The notes under the pieces are model-generated. The model worked only from the letters and a program-made list of their open reading frames with translations, made no database searches and was not told where the DNA came from. A DNA stretch of 54,431 nucleotides, from the NCBI GenBank assembly GCA_030528345.1, contig JAUMZB010000009.1, forward strand, positions 1-54,431, read 5' to 3'. Below are positions 46,224-54,391 of this stretch, in pieces. Position 1 is the stretch's first letter. The number at the start of each line of letters is the position of its first letter. Made by a program: the position numbers and the translations under genes. The stretch is from Eikenella sp. (GTDB taxonomy: Bacteria > Pseudomonadota > Gammaproteobacteria > Burkholderiales > Neisseriaceae).

Positions 46224-47125
46224 TGGCGGCGCCCCAGCACAGTCCGCGCCTGCGCGACCTTACCCTCCGCCCCACCCGCCTCGGCCTCGGTCTGGCGGTG
46301 ATGGTGGTCTTGCTGTGGACAGTCGGCCTCAACTACCAAGTCAACCTCGCCTATGTGGTGGCTTTCTGGCTGGCCGGTTTCCTGCTCGTCGGCGTCCTGC
46401 TCAACTGTCTGCAGCTGCTCGGCCTGCGTTTGGACATCACCCCGCCGACCGAAGTATTCCAAGGCCAAACCGCCGAAGTGCTGCTCCATCCCACCGGCGG
46501 CAGCGCCCGACGCCACCGCCTGCTCTGGTTTACCGCACTGGACGAAGACGGCGGCAACAGCCGCCCGGCCGAATTCGGCGCCCGGCACAGCCGCCCCTTC
46601 GCCTGGCCGATACTGGCCAAACGGCGCGGCAGACTGCAACTGCCGCCGCTGTACTGCAGCAGCGTGTTTCCCTTCGGCATCAGCCGTGCGGCCTGTGTCT
46701 GGCATTGGCCGGAAGAAGGCCTGGTCTATCCCGCCCCCCTGCCGCATACCCCGCCGCCGGGTCGTCTGCCCGACGACAACGGCGAGCGCCGCGTCCACCC
46801 CGGCGGCCGCGAAGAGCCCGCCTATCTGCTCGAACACCAGCCCGGCCGCCCGTTGCAGCAGGTGGCGTGGAAGCAGTTTGCCAAAAGCGGCCGCCTGCTC
46901 GACAAACACTTCGAAGAGCCGGTTTGCTCCCCCGCAACCGACCTCATCAGCCACGCCGACTACCCGGCCGCCACCCCGGCCGACCGTTTGGCCGGCCTGC
47001 TTTGCCACCGCGTGCTCGAAGCCCACCGCCACGGCCGACCCTATACCTTGGTGCTGCCCGCCCGAACCATTCCCCCTCAGCACGGGCAGCGGGAAAAATG
47101 TTTGTCCGCCCTCGCTTTGCTCTGA
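46223..47125 (+). CDS. DUF58-family protein
   Basis: Protein of 300 residues with two N-terminal membrane helices (about 21-37 and 42-60) and a cytosolic or periplasmic part of the DUF58 type with VYPAPLPHTPPPG and GREEPAYLLEHQPGRPLQQVAWKQFAKSGRLLDKHFEEP, the family core motif. DUF58 proteins with vWA-like folds accompany MoxR ATPases. The usual third gene, a transglutaminase-like TgpA, is not present: the next gene is an endonuclease/exonuclease/phosphatase family member. The protein is short at the C-terminus, ending with CLSALALL, but the core is complete. Confidence 0.85.
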   Translation: MAAPQHSPRLRDLTLRPTRLGLGLAVMVVLLWTVGLNYQVNLAYVVAFWLAGFLLVGVLLNCLQLLGLRLDITPPTEVFQGQTAEVLLHPTGGSARRHRLLWFTALDEDGGNSRPAEFGARHSRPFAWPILAKRRGRLQLPPLYCSSVFPFGISRAACVWHWPEEGLVYPAPLPHTPPPGRLPDDNGERRVHPGGREEPAYLLEHQPGRPLQQVAWKQFAKSGRLLDKHFEEPVCSPATDLISHADYPAATPADRLAGLLCHRVLEAHRHGRPYTLVLPARTIPPQHGQREKCLSALALL

Positions 47126-47296
47126 TTCACGCCATTTCATCCATCCGGGACCGCACCGCTTTCAGCAGGCAGCCTTTCCGCCCGCCCAAAGGCTACCTGA
47201 AAACACATTCCCGCCCATTCCGAGCCGGCGCATACTGTCCGCAGCCCGAGCAATTCTGCTACACTTCGTTTCCCCTACCCCACCGCGCACACCGCC

Positions 47297-48400
47297 ATGC
47301 CGGATCTTTCTTGGCAACACAGCCTGCTGCTGGCCGTTCTGAGCCTGCCCGCCGCCGCCACCTTTCTCTCCCTGCTGACGCACGACCACTGGATCATGCG
47401 GGTATTCGACTTTCCGCGCCTGCAAATCGCCGTGCTCAATCTGGCCGCCATCGGCGCCGCCTATCTGTTCGCCCCGCCCGACCGGCTTTGGTTTGCCGCC
47501 GTGGCCGTGCTCAACCTCCTCTGCGCCCTGTGGCAGTTTTGGCAGATCAGCGCCTACACCCGCCTGCGCCGCCCCACCGTGCTCGCCTACACCGGCCCCG
47601 ACAACGCGCGCACCGTCAGCATCCTCACCAGCAACGTCCTCACCCCCAACCGCCAAGCCGGCAAACTGCTGCGGCTCATCGAAGCGCACCGCCCCGACAT
47701 CGTCCTCACCCTGGAAACCGACCATTGGTGGGAACAGCAACTCGCCCCCCTGGAAGCCGCCTACGGCTGGCAGGTGAAAATCCCGCTCGACAACCTCTAC
47801 GGCATGCACCTCTACAGCCGCCTGCCGCTGCGCAACGCCCAAGTGCTCTACCGCGTGCGCGACGACATCCCTTCGATTCAGGCCGAAGTACAGTTGCGCA
47901 GCGGCGAGTGGGTGCACATCTACTGCCTGCATCCGATGCCGCCCAGCCCGACCGAAAGCGACACCGCCACCGAACGCGACGGCGAACTGCTGCTGGTGGG
48001 CAAAGACATCGCCCGCCAACGGCACAGCTGCCTGGTTTTCGGCGATCTCAACGACGTGGCCTGGTCCGACACTTCGCGCCTGTTCCAACGCATCAGCGGT
48101 CTGCTCGACCCGCGCGTGGGCCGCGGCCTCTACAACACCTTCCACGCCAACTGGCGCCTGTTGCGCTGGCCGCTCGACCACATCTTCCACAGCAACGATT
48201 TTCTGGTATCCGAGCTCAAAGTGCTGCCCCACATCGGCTCCGACCACTTCCCCGTGTACGGCAAATTCCAATACCACCCGCCCGCCGAAGCCGTACAGCC
48301 CGAGCCGGAAGCCGATGCCGCAGACCACGAGCAGGCCCAAGAAAAAATCGAAGCCGCCGAGCCGATACATGAACGGGAGCGGGTGAAATACCGCCGCTGA
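47297..48400 (+). CDS. Membrane-anchored endonuclease/exonuclease/phosphatase-family protein
   Basis: Protein of 367 residues with three membrane helices in the first ~90 residues and a DNase I-like/EEP domain after it. Motifs: ILTSNVLTPNRQAGKLLRLIEAHRPDIVLTLETDHWW (Asn and Glu metal ligands), IYCLHPMPPSP, CLVFGDLNDVAWSD (catalytic D-x-N), PLDHIFHSNDF and IGSDHFPVYG (final Asp-His). All key residues appear present. The C-terminus is a charged tail (residues 330-367, EPEADAADHEQAQEKIEAAE). Such membrane-linked EEP proteins are common, but their substrates, nucleic acid, phospholipid or phosphoinositide, are unknown. Confidence 0.9.
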   Translation: MPDLSWQHSLLLAVLSLPAAATFLSLLTHDHWIMRVFDFPRLQIAVLNLAAIGAAYLFAPPDRLWFAAVAVLNLLCALWQFWQISAYTRLRRPTVLAYTGPDNARTVSILTSNVLTPNRQAGKLLRLIEAHRPDIVLTLETDHWWEQQLAPLEAAYGWQVKIPLDNLYGMHLYSRLPLRNAQVLYRVRDDIPSIQAEVQLRSGEWVHIYCLHPMPPSPTESDTATERDGELLLVGKDIARQRHSCLVFGDLNDVAWSDTSRLFQRISGLLDPRVGRGLYNTFHANWRLLRWPLDHIFHSNDFLVSELKVLPHIGSDHFPVYGKFQYHPPAEAVQPEPEADAADHEQAQEKIEAAEPIHERERVKYRR

Positions 48401-48437
48401 ACCCCCGTTCAAAGGCCGCCGCCCCGCACCACAGCCA

Positions 48438-48473
48438 AACAGGCTACCTGAACGTTTTCAGCTAGCCTGTTTA
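48438..48473 (+). terminator. Uptake-sequence hairpin with one mutated arm behind the EEP-family gene
   Basis: AAACAGGCTACCTGAA and TTTTCAGCTAGCCTGTTT pair over 15 positions except one: the right arm reads CAGCTAGCC instead of CAGGTAGCC. T residues follow. Confidence 0.6.
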
Positions 48474-48492
48474 TTCATAAATCCGTGCCGAA

Positions 48493-49350
48493 TCAGGTGC
48501 AATCCCAGGTGTAGAGCACGCGCGAAAAATCGCGGCGGCGCAAATCGTCGGGGCGGATGAACAGGTGGGCAATGCCCGCGTCGCCCCACATCATCAGCTC
48601 GGGCGGTTCGCTATCCAGCTGCACCAATTGCACGCAGGCGGTTTCCTCGGCGCTGAGGCGCGGGTCGTCCTGGGTGAAGGTGGGGTAGCCGCCCACGCGG
48701 TTGCCGTTGCCTGCAAACGCTTCCAAATAAGCCTCGGCAAAGGCCTCGAATTCATCGTCAATCCAGTTGTCGAAATGAATATCGGGCGCGTCCTCGCCTT
48801 TCAGGTAGCAAGTGCGGTCGTTCAGGGTGGGGAATTGCACGCCGGCCTCGAAGCGAACGGCGCAGGGTTGCGTGAACGGCAGGCGCGGCGGACGGCCGAA
48901 ATAGCGTTTGATCTTCTGCCACAGCCCCTGCGCGGGCGGATCCAGCGGCGGCAGAAAGGAAAAATCGCGCACCAGCGCCGCGTCGTCGGCCAGCACTTCG
49001 GGGTAATAGCAGAGGCGGAAGGCGCTTTGCTCGGCGGGTCGGTCGAAGTTTGCGCCCCAAGCCCCGCTGCTGCCAATAAACCACTGCAAAATGCCCTCGG
49101 TGGGGAAGTCGGGCAAGGGCGGCATCTCGGCAAAATTGATTTGCAAGAGCAGGTAGAGCGGCTTGCCGTCTGCACCGTGCGGATAGGGCGTGCCGGCAGG
49201 CAGATAAGGCAGGCCGCCGAGCTTGCTTTGCCGCCAATCCAATTCGGCGGCCGGGTACAGCCTCATCTCGGCCGTGGGTTTGGCGGCGGCCAGCAGGGCG
49301 TTTTGATAGGGCGCAAACGCGGGGTGGTTTAAGGCGGCGTGAGTCATCAT
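48493..49350 (-). CDS. DUF1963 (YwqG-like) protein
   Basis: Cytosolic protein of 285 residues with KLGGLPYLPAGTPYPHGADGKPLYLLLQINFAEMPPLPDFPTEGILQWFIG, the characteristic DUF1963 opening, and HFDNWIDDEFEAFAEAYLEAFAGNGNRVGGYPTFTQDDPR and LVQLDSEPPELMMWGDAGIAHLFIRPDDLRRRDFSRVLYTWDCT at the end, also typical. Function is unknown for the family. GGAG lies 6 bases before the MMTHAAL start; another ATG follows directly. Monocistronic, bounded by uptake-sequence hairpins on both sides. Confidence 0.85.
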   Translation of the reverse strand: MMTHAALNHPAFAPYQNALLAAAKPTAEMRLYPAAELDWRQSKLGGLPYLPAGTPYPHGADGKPLYLLLQINFAEMPPLPDFPTEGILQWFIGSSGAWGANFDRPAEQSAFRLCYYPEVLADDAALVRDFSFLPPLDPPAQGLWQKIKRYFGRPPRLPFTQPCAVRFEAGVQFPTLNDRTCYLKGEDAPDIHFDNWIDDEFEAFAEAYLEAFAGNGNRVGGYPTFTQDDPRLSAEETACVQLVQLDSEPPELMMWGDAGIAHLFIRPDDLRRRDFSRVLYTWDCT

Positions 49351-49388
49351 ACAAATCTCCGTTGGCAAAAGTCTCCGGCCGGAAAAGC

Positions 49389-49416
49389 TTTCAGGTAGCC
49401 CGAAGGCTACCTGAAA
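49389..49416 (-). terminator. Uptake-sequence palindrome between ftsX and the DUF1963 gene
   Basis: TTTCAGGTAGCC, CGAA, GGCTACCTGAAA: a 12-bp stem with a tetraloop, the arms facing opposite to the usual order. It lies between the ftsX stop and the DUF1963 start. Confidence 0.55.
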
Positions 49417-49449
49417 ATATGGGCGTTGCGAAGCGGGCCATTCCGCGTG

Positions 49450-50364
49450 TTAGCTGCGCGCCTTAAAGCTCAATAAATGGCGGCTGCCGGCCAGCCAGGC
49501 GCCCAGCGCGCCCAAACCGCACACCACGGCAAACACCACGGCGATTTCCCAGCCGTGGAAAAAGCGCCAATCCAGATTCAGGCCGTAGGGGCTGAAGATG
49601 CGGTCGATTAAGGGGCGCGTGGTCTGCACCAGCCAGCCGCACAACAGCAGGCTCAGCCCGGCGGCCAGGGCGCTTTGCCACACGGCCTGATAGATAAACG
49701 GGCGGCGGGTAAACGAGGCGGGCGCGCCCAAGAGCTTGGTGATTTCGATTTCTTCTTTGCGGCTGAGAATTTGCAGGCGAATGGTGTTGTGCGCCACCAA
49801 AACAAAGGCCACGCCCAAGGTGAGCGCCAGAAAACGGAATACCTGATGGACGAAGGTATTGATTTGATAGAGCGTCTGCATCCACTCGGCATCCATCTGC
49901 GCGCTGTCCACCTGCGGCAGGGCGGCCAGGTCTTGCTGCAGCGCGGTTTGTTCTTCGGGCGTGAGGCCGTCGCGCGGGCTGACGGCAAACACGTCGGGCA
50001 GCGGATTGCTGTCGAGCATGGACACCAAATCCTGCCCTTGGAAGGCCTGCTGCAGTTCGCGCATGCCTTCCTGTTTGCTGACGAAATCGGCTTTCCCGAT
50101 GCGTACATCGGCCGCCAGTTTGGCGCGGATGTGTTCCGCCGCCGCCGCGTCGGCTTCGTGGTGGAGATAGAGGGTGATTTGCGGCGCTTCATTTAACCGC
50201 CCCAATACCGCGCCGCTGCTCTGTACGCCCAAATACAGAGCCAGCGGCAGGGTCATGGCCACGGCCAGCATCAGCAGCACCAACAAGGTGCCCAGCGGCT
50301 GTTTGAACAAGGCTTTCAAGGCCTGCAAGGCGGCTTCGGCGTGCAGGGAAAGATAGTGTTTCAT
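49450..50364 (-). CDS. ftsX: Cell division protein FtsX
   Basis: Inner-membrane partner of FtsE that transmits the ATPase signal to periplasmic peptidoglycan hydrolase activators at the septum. The 304-residue protein has four membrane helices (near 24-44, 174-196, 228-250 and 268-290) and an extracytoplasmic loop (50-170) typical of FtsX rather than transport permeases. NTIRLQILSRKEEIEITKLLGAPASFTRRPFIYQAVWQS is the conserved cytoplasmic coupling region. Start ATG overlaps the last codons of ftsE by 4 bases (ATGA). Confidence 0.95.
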   Translation of the reverse strand: MKHYLSLHAEAALQALKALFKQPLGTLLVLLMLAVAMTLPLALYLGVQSSGAVLGRLNEAPQITLYLHHEADAAAAEHIRAKLAADVRIGKADFVSKQEGMRELQQAFQGQDLVSMLDSNPLPDVFAVSPRDGLTPEEQTALQQDLAALPQVDSAQMDAEWMQTLYQINTFVHQVFRFLALTLGVAFVLVAHNTIRLQILSRKEEIEITKLLGAPASFTRRPFIYQAVWQSALAAGLSLLLCGWLVQTTRPLIDRIFSPYGLNLDWRFFHGWEIAVVFAVVCGLGALGAWLAGSRHLLSFKARS

Positions 50365-51014
50365 GCGGCAAACCTGCCTTCCTGCAGGCGCAGAATGCGG
50401 TGGCCGTAGTCGGCCATCAGGGTTTCGTCATGGGCGGCCACAATCACGGTGGTGCCGGCTTCGTGGAAGGTTTTAAACAGCTCCATGATGTCTAAGGCAT
50501 AGGCGCGGTCGAGATTGGCCGAAGGCTCGTCGGCAATCAGCAGGCCGGGCTGGTGCACCACCGCGCGGGCGATGCACAGGCGCTGCTGCTCGCCGCCGGA
50601 GAGGGTGATGGGGTCGGCCAGCTCGCGCCCGCCCAAACCCACTTTTTCAATCGCAATCCGCGCGCGTTTGTCGGCGCTTTGGCGGTCGTAGCCGATGATG
50701 CGCAGCGGCAGCAGCACGTTTTGCAGTACATTGCGGTCGAACAGGATTTTGTGGTCTTGAAACACGATGCCGATGTGTTGGCGCAGATAGCCCAGCCGCT
50801 GGTCGGACAGGCCGCCGATTTCCTGATTGTTCATCCACACCTTGCCGGAAGTGGGTTTGCTGATGCCGGCAATCAGCTTGAGCACGGTGGATTTGCCGGC
50901 ACCGGAATGGCCGGCCACAAAAATCATTTCGCCTTTATTGATTTGAAAGCTGAGGTTTTTGAGGGCGTGAAAACCGCCAGGATAGGTTTTGCAAACTTGT
51001 TCGAAACGGATCAT
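50361..51014 (-). CDS. ftsE: Cell division ATP-binding protein FtsE
   Basis: ABC-type ATPase of 217 residues. Start at MIRFEQVCKTYPGG (the upstream extension is not family-like). Walker A GHSGAGKST at about 36-44, Q-loop VFQDHKILFDRNVLQNVLLPL, signature LSGGEQQR, Walker B LLIADEPSANLD, and H-switch AAHDETL are present. With FtsX it regulates cell-wall hydrolysis at division. First gene of the ftsEX pair. Confidence 0.96.
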   Translation of the reverse strand: MIRFEQVCKTYPGGFHALKNLSFQINKGEMIFVAGHSGAGKSTVLKLIAGISKPTSGKVWMNNQEIGGLSDQRLGYLRQHIGIVFQDHKILFDRNVLQNVLLPLRIIGYDRQSADKRARIAIEKVGLGGRELADPITLSGGEQQRLCIARAVVHQPGLLIADEPSANLDRAYALDIMELFKTFHEAGTTVIVAAHDETLMADYGHRILRLQEGRFAA

Positions 51015-51096
51015 GAAGCAACGGATTCCTGTGGGAGAGGGCGGGGAAACAATCCGCAACCCTTGGCGGCCGGTTTGCCGCCGCAAGCGCGCGGTG

Positions 51097-51126
51097 ATTA
51101 TAACGGCAATTCGAGCCGCCGCCCAA
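51097..51126 (-). promoter_or_regulatory. Candidate ftsEX promoter
   Basis: On the minus strand TATAAT (51102-51097) is preceded at 18 bases by TTGGGC (51126-51121). The transcript would start about 76 bases before the ftsE ATG. Confidence 0.45.
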
Positions 51127-51297
51127 TGCCGAAACCGCCGCCGTCGGCAGGCGGGTGGCACAGGCCGAAGCGGCCTGGATTTTTCTATGCGTTTCCGGCG
51201 GAAAAAAGCAATGAACTGCCAAAGCTGCCGCTGCCGGTTTTGCCATCAAACGGCGGGGGCTGCCGGCTAAAACCTTATGAAATATCGCCTTGACGCA

Positions 51298-51509
51298 TTA
51301 CCCACAAAAGCCGTGGATAACTTCGTGGAAAACCTTGGGGCATCGCACGGAATGCTTGAAAAATCAGGCTTCGGCTTGGTTTGCCCAAAAAATTGTCATT
51401 TTTAAAAAATTATTTTTATTCATAATGTTAATCTATTTTCCAAGCTGTCAAGCGGGCAAGGCGGCGGCCGGGCGGCCGCACAAAAAACCGCAGCCGTCAA
51501 TGTGGATAA
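51298..51509. other. Cluster of DnaA-box-like sites with AT-rich segment
   Basis: The gap between ftsE and earP (51015-51599) holds no convincing gene. It contains TTACCCACA (51298-51306, one mismatch to TTATCCACA), CGTGGATAA (51312-51320, one mismatch, minus strand) and a perfect TGTGGATAA (51501-51509, minus strand), with a very AT-rich stretch (about 51385-51440) between. Such a layout is seen in replication origins or DnaA-regulated promoters. dnaA is not in the window, so origin function is only a possibility. Confidence 0.4.
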
Positions 51510-51534
51510 GCACAAAAATTTTCCCGCCTCCGGC

Positions 51535-51562
51535 TTGACAAAAATGCAAAGCGACGTAAATT
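51535..51562 (+). promoter_or_regulatory. Promoter of earP
   Basis: Perfect TTGACA (51535-51540) and TAAATT (51557-51562) with a 16-base spacer, 37 bases before the earP ATG. Confidence 0.65.
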
Positions 51563-51599
51563 GCCGCCCCATCTGATTTTTTCCGACCCGACCCGAAAC

Positions 51600-52787
51600 A
51601 TGACTGCCTCCCACCCTGGCCGCCGCCCTGCCGCCTGGCTGTTTTGCCGCGTGATCGACAACTACGGCGACATCGGCGTGGCCTGGCGTTTGGCCTGCCG
51701 TTTGGCCGAAGCGGGCTTTCAGGTAGCCTTATGGCACGACCACCCGCCCTCGCTGGCGGCTTTGTTGGGCAGACAAGCGTTGCCGCCCGATATCCGCGTG
51801 CGCGCTTGGCGGGGCGGCGATGCAGCCGGCTTGGCGGAGGAAGCGGCCGCCGCCGCGCCGGCACTGGTGGTGGAAGCTTTCGGCTGCGATTTGCCGGAGG
51901 CGGTGTTGACGCACATCCGCCGCAGCCGCGCCTTGTGGTTGAACTGGGAATACCTGAGCGCGGAAGACTGGGCCGAGACCATGCACGGCAAGCCCTCGCT
52001 GCAGGCCGACGGCACGGACAAATTTTTTTGGCTGATGGGCTTCAGCACCGAGAGCGGCGGCCTGCTGCGCGAAAACGATTATGCCAAACGGCGGCGGGTA
52101 TTTCTGCAGGATGCGGCTGCCCAATCGGCATTACGCGCGGCTTTAGGGCTGCCTGAAACGCATTCCGCCGCCTGCCGCTGGCTGTTTTTCGGCTACGACA
52201 GCCCGGTTTGGGCGCCATGGCTGGCCGCTTGGCAAGCTTGGGGGCAGGCGGCGGAATGGTGGCTGGCCGGGCACCAGATTGCCGACAGCCTGCGCCGCAG
52301 CGGCGCGGTGCCCGAACACGCCTTGCGCCAAGCCGGCAACGTGTGGCAGGCCGGAACGGTGCGGCTGGTGCGGGTGGACTTTGTGCCGCAAAGGGAGTTT
52401 GACAAAGTGCTGTGGCTGGCCGACGGCGTCACCGTGCGCGGCGAAGACAGCTTTGTGCGCGCCCAATTGGCGGGCAAGCCACTGCTGTGGCACATCTATC
52501 CGCAGGCGGAAATGGCGCATGCCGACAAGCTGCATGCCTTTTGGCAGAAAATGTATGCCCACTCGGACGGAGCGGCTTGGCAAATGCCGCACCGCCTGCT
52601 CTCCAACGAACTCAACGGCCTCGCCGCTTTAAGCGACAGGCAAAGAGCAGAAGCCTGGTCGTCCCTGCTCAACAACCTGCCCGCATGGCGGCAGAGCGCC
52701 GAGGCTTGGCAGCGGCATTTGCTGGCGCAGCCTGATGCAGTCAGCCGCCTGCTGCAACGCTGGCCGCTGCTGCCGCAGACTACCTGA
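51600..52787 (+). CDS. earP: EF-P arginine rhamnosyltransferase EarP
   Basis: Transfers rhamnose from TDP-rhamnose to an arginine of elongation factor P, which lets EF-P relieve ribosome stalling at polyproline. The 395-residue protein opens with WLFCRVIDNYGDIGVAWRLA, the glycosyltransferase-B motif with catalytic aspartate candidates D20 and D24, and has ALWLNWEYLSAEDW, GTDKFFWLMGFSTESGGLLRE, and VRLVRVDFVPQREFDKVLWLADGVTVRGEDSFVRAQLAGKPLLWHIYPQ, the donor-binding half. The start MTASHPGR is chosen over an upstream in-frame ATG lying at the -10 region. efp, often the next gene in Neisseria, is not adjacent. Confidence 0.93.
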   Translation: MTASHPGRRPAAWLFCRVIDNYGDIGVAWRLACRLAEAGFQVALWHDHPPSLAALLGRQALPPDIRVRAWRGGDAAGLAEEAAAAAPALVVEAFGCDLPEAVLTHIRRSRALWLNWEYLSAEDWAETMHGKPSLQADGTDKFFWLMGFSTESGGLLRENDYAKRRRVFLQDAAAQSALRAALGLPETHSAACRWLFFGYDSPVWAPWLAAWQAWGQAAEWWLAGHQIADSLRRSGAVPEHALRQAGNVWQAGTVRLVRVDFVPQREFDKVLWLADGVTVRGEDSFVRAQLAGKPLLWHIYPQAEMAHADKLHAFWQKMYAHSDGAAWQMPHRLLSNELNGLAALSDRQRAEAWSSLLNNLPAWRQSAEAWQRHLLAQPDAVSRLLQRWPLLPQTT

Positions 52788-52957
52788 AATCCCTTGTTTC
52801 GGATACGACGGCACGCATCCCGAATCCCCGTCCGCATACCGCCGCCCGCTTTCAGGCCAGCCTGCTGCGCCGCCGCTCGGGAGTACCACCCAAGACAGGC
52901 AGATGGGCTACAATACCGCCTGATTTTCCCTCTTCCCGAACGATTCCGCCCGCCATC

Positions 52958-54034
52958 ATGTCCGATCACGAAAAACTCCTGCCCCACCGCCAGGCCATCG
53001 ACGAAATCGATGCCGCCATTCTCGAGCTGCTCAACCGGCGCGCCGGCCATGCCCGCGCCATCGGCGAACTCAAAGGCACCGGCGTGGTGTACCGCCCCGA
53101 ACGCGAGGCCGAGGTATTGCGCCGCATCCAGTCGCTCAACCGCGGCCTGCTGCCCGACGAAGCGGTGGCGCGCCTGTTTCGCGAAATCATGAGCGAATGC
53201 CTGGCGGTGGAGCGGCCGCTCACCATCGCCTACCTCGGCCCCGCCGGCACCTTCACCCAACAGGCCGCGATGAAGCATTTCGGCCACGCCGCCCACACCC
53301 TGCCCTGCGCCACCATAGACGAATGCTTCCGCCTGGTGGAGGCGCGGCAGGCCGATTATGTGGTGGCACCGGTGGAAAACTCCACCGAAGGCTCGGTGGG
53401 GCGCACCTTGGATTTATTGGTGTCCACGCCCTTACAGGCCTGCGGCGAAGTGGTGCTGCGCATCCACCACCATCTGCTCAGCCAAAGCGGCGGCTTGGAC
53501 GGCATTGCCCGCGTGTATGCCCACGCCCAAGCACTGGCGCAATGCCATGAATGGCTCAACCGCCACCTGCCCGAGGGCGTGGCGCGCATTTCCGTATCCA
53601 GCAATGCCGAAGCCGCGCGGCTGGCGGCGGAGGACGCGGCGGCGGCGGCGATTGCCGGCCAGGCGGCGGCCGAACTGTATGCGCTGGCCAAGGCGGCGAG
53701 CAATATCGAAGACGAGCCGAACAATACCACCCGTTTTCTGGTGCTCGGCCACCAAAGCACGGTGCCCAGCGGCGGCGACAAAACCTCGCTCATCGTCTCC
53801 GCCCCCAACCGCGCCGGCGCCGTGCACGGCCTCTTGCAGCCCTTTTCCGCCCACGGCGTGTCCATGACCAAGCTGGAAAGCCGCCCCAGCCGCGCCGGCT
53901 TGTGGGATTATGTGTTTTTTATCGACATCGAAGGCCATGCCGACAGCCCAGCGGTGCGCACCGCGCTGAACGAACTGGCCGAGCGGGCGGCCTTTGTGAA
54001 AATCATCGGTGCTTATCCGCAGGCGGTGCTGTAA
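52958..54034 (+). CDS. pheA: Bifunctional chorismate mutase/prephenate dehydratase PheA (P-protein)
   Basis: Converts chorismate to prephenate and on to phenylpyruvate, two steps of phenylalanine synthesis. The 358-residue protein has an AroQ-type chorismate mutase domain (1-90; IDEIDAAILELLNRRAGHARAIGELKG), a prephenate dehydratase domain (about 90-270; AYLGPAGTFTQQAAMKHFG and the NNTTRFLVLG catalytic T-R-F) and an ACT regulatory domain (280-355; GAVHGLLQPFSAHGVSMTKLESRPSR, with the ESRP phenylalanine-binding motif). A TACAAT at 52909-52914 could be its -10. It starts 170 bases behind earP; feedback inhibition by phenylalanine is expected from the ESRP motif. Confidence 0.96.
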   Translation: MSDHEKLLPHRQAIDEIDAAILELLNRRAGHARAIGELKGTGVVYRPEREAEVLRRIQSLNRGLLPDEAVARLFREIMSECLAVERPLTIAYLGPAGTFTQQAAMKHFGHAAHTLPCATIDECFRLVEARQADYVVAPVENSTEGSVGRTLDLLVSTPLQACGEVVLRIHHHLLSQSGGLDGIARVYAHAQALAQCHEWLNRHLPEGVARISVSSNAEAARLAAEDAAAAAIAGQAAAELYALAKAASNIEDEPNNTTRFLVLGHQSTVPSGGDKTSLIVSAPNRAGAVHGLLQPFSAHGVSMTKLESRPSRAGLWDYVFFIDIEGHADSPAVRTALNELAERAAFVKIIGAYPQAVL

Positions 54035-54063
54035 AACCAGCCGCCGCTTTTCCGCCAAGCCAC

Positions 54064-54105
54064 GGCTACCCGAAAAACCGATTGTGCGTTTTTCAGGTAG
54101 CCTTT
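54064..54105 (+). terminator. Uptake-sequence hairpin behind pheA
   Basis: GGCTACCCGAAAAA and TTTTTCAGGTAGCC form a stem with one mismatch (left arm has CCCGAA instead of CCTGAA) and an inner loop, about 30 bases behind the pheA stop, followed by T residues. Confidence 0.6.
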
Positions 54106-54229
54106 ATTGTGCCTGCCTCATCCTCAAAGGGCGAATACCGTCAAGATGATATCGAATGATGCTTGGCCACGGCCTGCGGCCTAAGCCACGCCAATACTGA
54201 AGAAAAATCAGAAACAGGAGGAATGGATC

Positions 54230-54391
54230 ATGAAGAAGTTCTATTTGCCGCTCAGTCCGGCTTTGTTTTTTGTGGCTTTGGCTTCCACCTCTCTGGCTCA
54301 AAGCCCAAACTCGGCAGAACACCATCGACAATTTAATCCACAACATGCCAGATATGATGGCAATCCCAATTCAGTCCCCCTAGGTGTATAG
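54230..54391 (+). pseudogene. 5' fragment of an exported protein gene cut by the terminal insertion sequence
   Basis: AGGAGG 7 bases before ATG starts a frame with a classic signal peptide (MKKFYLPLSPALFFVALA, cleavage near ASTSLAQ). The encoded part continues about 30 residues (polar, NPQHARYDGNPNS) up to the CTAG at 54380-54383, where the insertion-sequence repeat begins; the frame then reads three codons and stops at TAG 54389-54391 inside the repeat. The rest of the gene is missing from the window. The fragment is too short to name a family. Confidence 0.6.

Noticed and set aside
46315..48372. 685-codon plus-strand frame rich in proline and arginine
   Set aside because: Out-of-frame shadow across two real genes (DUF58 and the EEP-family gene).
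51290..51538. 82-codon frame in the ftsE-earP gap
   Set aside because: No ribosome site, no similarity, and it crosses the AT-rich DnaA-box region and ends just before the earP promoter.
2104..54105. Regularly recurring short repeats considered as a CRISPR array
   Set aside because: They are the 12-mer uptake sequence scattered in both orientations with irregular spacing, not direct repeats with spacers.
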